Positions 8,315 through 9,110 of a stretch of DNA of 9,110 nt are shown one piece after another. The position numbers and the translations under genes are program-made. Numbering within the stretch: the first letter of the stretch is position 1; the number at the start of each line of letters is the position of its first letter. Source of the DNA: Aquincola sp. (lineage in GTDB: Bacteria > Pseudomonadota > Gammaproteobacteria > Burkholderiales > Burkholderiaceae_C). The notes under the pieces were generated by a model. That model made no database searches. It was given only the letters and a program-made list of their open reading frames with translations, and was not told where the DNA came from. The stretch lies in NCBI GenBank assembly GCA_029884035.1, contig JAOUIM010000122.1, forward strand, positions 1-9,110, read 5' to 3'.

Positions 8315-9110
8315 TCAGACCATCCCGGCCTTGACCATCGTCGCACGCAGGCTGGCGAACTCCGCATCGACGAAATCCTCGAACGGCTTGCCCGCCATGA
8401 GCGCCGGTGTCCAGTTGTTCTTCTCGAGCGCCTCGAGCCAGGACTTGTGCTTGGTTGCCGCGACCACCAGATCCGTCAGCGCCTTGCGCTGATCCGCCGT
8501 GATGCCTGGCGCCGCATAGACGCCGCGCCAGTTGCCGATCACGACGTTGATGCCCTGCTCCTTCAGGGTCGGGATGGCGATGCCCTTCAGCCGCGTCTCC
8601 GAGGTGACGCCAATCGGTTTCATCTTGCCGGCTTCGATGTACTGCTGGAATTCGCTGTAGCCGCTGCCGCCGATCGTGACATTGCCGCCCAGGATCGCAG
8701 CCGTGGCCTCGCCGCCACCGCGGAAGGGCACATAGTTGATCTTCGAGGCATCGACGCCGACCTCACGAGCGATCATCGCGGCGGCGATGTGCTCGGTCGA
8801 GCCGCGCGACCCGCCGCCCCACTTGACGCTGGCCGGATCCTTCTTCATGGCCTCGACGACGTCCTTCATCGTCTTGAACGGTGAGCCCTCGGGCAGCACG
8901 AACACGTTGTACTCGCTGGTCAGGCGTGCGATCGGCGTGGCCTGCGTGACACTGACCGGCGGCTTGCCGGTAATGATGCCGCCCAGCATGACCGCACCCA
9001 TCACCATCAGTGCATTGGGATCACCTTTGCTCGCGTTGACGAACTGCGCCAATCCGATGGCGCCCGCCGCACCGCCCTTGTTCTCATATGTCACCGACGA
9101 AGCAAGGCCG
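8315..9110 (-). CDS. tctC: Tripartite tricarboxylate transporter periplasmic receptor (TctC/Bug family), 5' end missing (partial)
   Basis: This is the periplasmic solute-binding protein that captures the carboxylate substrate and hands it to TctAB. About 264 residues are visible and the frame stays open to the window edge, so roughly 60 N-terminal residues including the signal peptide are missing. The GTG at 9094 is internal. Recognisable receptor features include VTQATPIARLTSEYNVFVLP, PFKTMKDVVEAMKKDP, the WGGGSRGSTEH turn, KINYVPFRGGGEATAAILGG, the IPTLKEQGINV segment, and NWRGVYAAPGI near the C-terminal lobe. This pattern is typical of Bug-type receptors, which are very numerous in Burkholderiales. 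It is first in the tctCBA order, and the operon promoter must lie beyond the right edge. The ligand cannot be assigned from sequence. Confidence 0.93.
   Translation of the reverse strand, partial: GLASSVTYENKGGAAGAIGLAQFVNASKGDPNALMVMGAVMLGGIITGKPPVSVTQATPIARLTSEYNVFVLPEGSPFKTMKDVVEAMKKDPASVKWGGGSRGSTEHIAAAMIAREVGVDASKINYVPFRGGGEATAAILGGNVTIGGSGYSEFQQYIEAGKMKPIGVTSETRLKGIAIPTLKEQGINVVIGNWRGVYAAPGITADQRKALTDLVVAATKHKSWLEALEKNNWTPALMAGKPFEDFVDAEFASLRATMVKAGMV

Noticed and set aside
8237..8884. Plus-strand frame (215 codons) opposite tctB and tctC
   Set aside because: It is the complement of a well-recognised receptor gene, with an Arg/Asp/Leu-rich product and no family likeness.

Overview
The window is high-GC bacterial chromosome, almost fully coding, and reads as core genome from a betaproteobacterium. 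Order Burkholderiales is most likely. The reasons are a dnaG-rpoD macromolecular-synthesis pair, an RpoD with a long lysine/alanine-rich N-terminal extension, and a tctCBA-type tripartite tricarboxylate transporter, a family greatly expanded in that order. This placement is inferred from protein character and was not checked by a search.

Plus strand, left to right. The 3' part of dnaG (primase) enters from the left edge and ends at 1595. A good sigma-70 promoter (TTGACG, 17 bp, GATAAT) overlaps the dnaG stop codon. It leads into a leader of about 250 nt with strongly structured GC-rich inverted repeats just upstream of rpoD. rpoD (1879-4164) encodes the primary sigma factor with all conserved regions. 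After a 19-nt gap comes a gene for a class III nucleotidyl cyclase with a C-terminal FHA domain (4184-5140). After a further 41 nt comes hemH, ferrochelatase (5182-6291). The three genes after the promoter are closely spaced with no visible terminator between them, so they may be read partly as one unit.

Minus strand, right half. tctC (partial, running off the right edge), tctB and tctA form a compact operon encoding periplasmic solute receptor, small membrane subunit and large membrane subunit. It converges on hemH so tightly that the two stop codons share one CTAG palindrome at 6288-6291.

The genes connect DNA replication priming, housekeeping transcription, a probable cAMP signal with a phosphothreonine-recognition module, the last step of protoheme synthesis, and carboxylate uptake. 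I see no mobile element, CRISPR array, tRNA, rRNA or defence system. I found no clearly new system. The points most worth a second look are the structured rpoD leader, the cyclase-FHA gene directly behind rpoD, and the shared-stop convergence.
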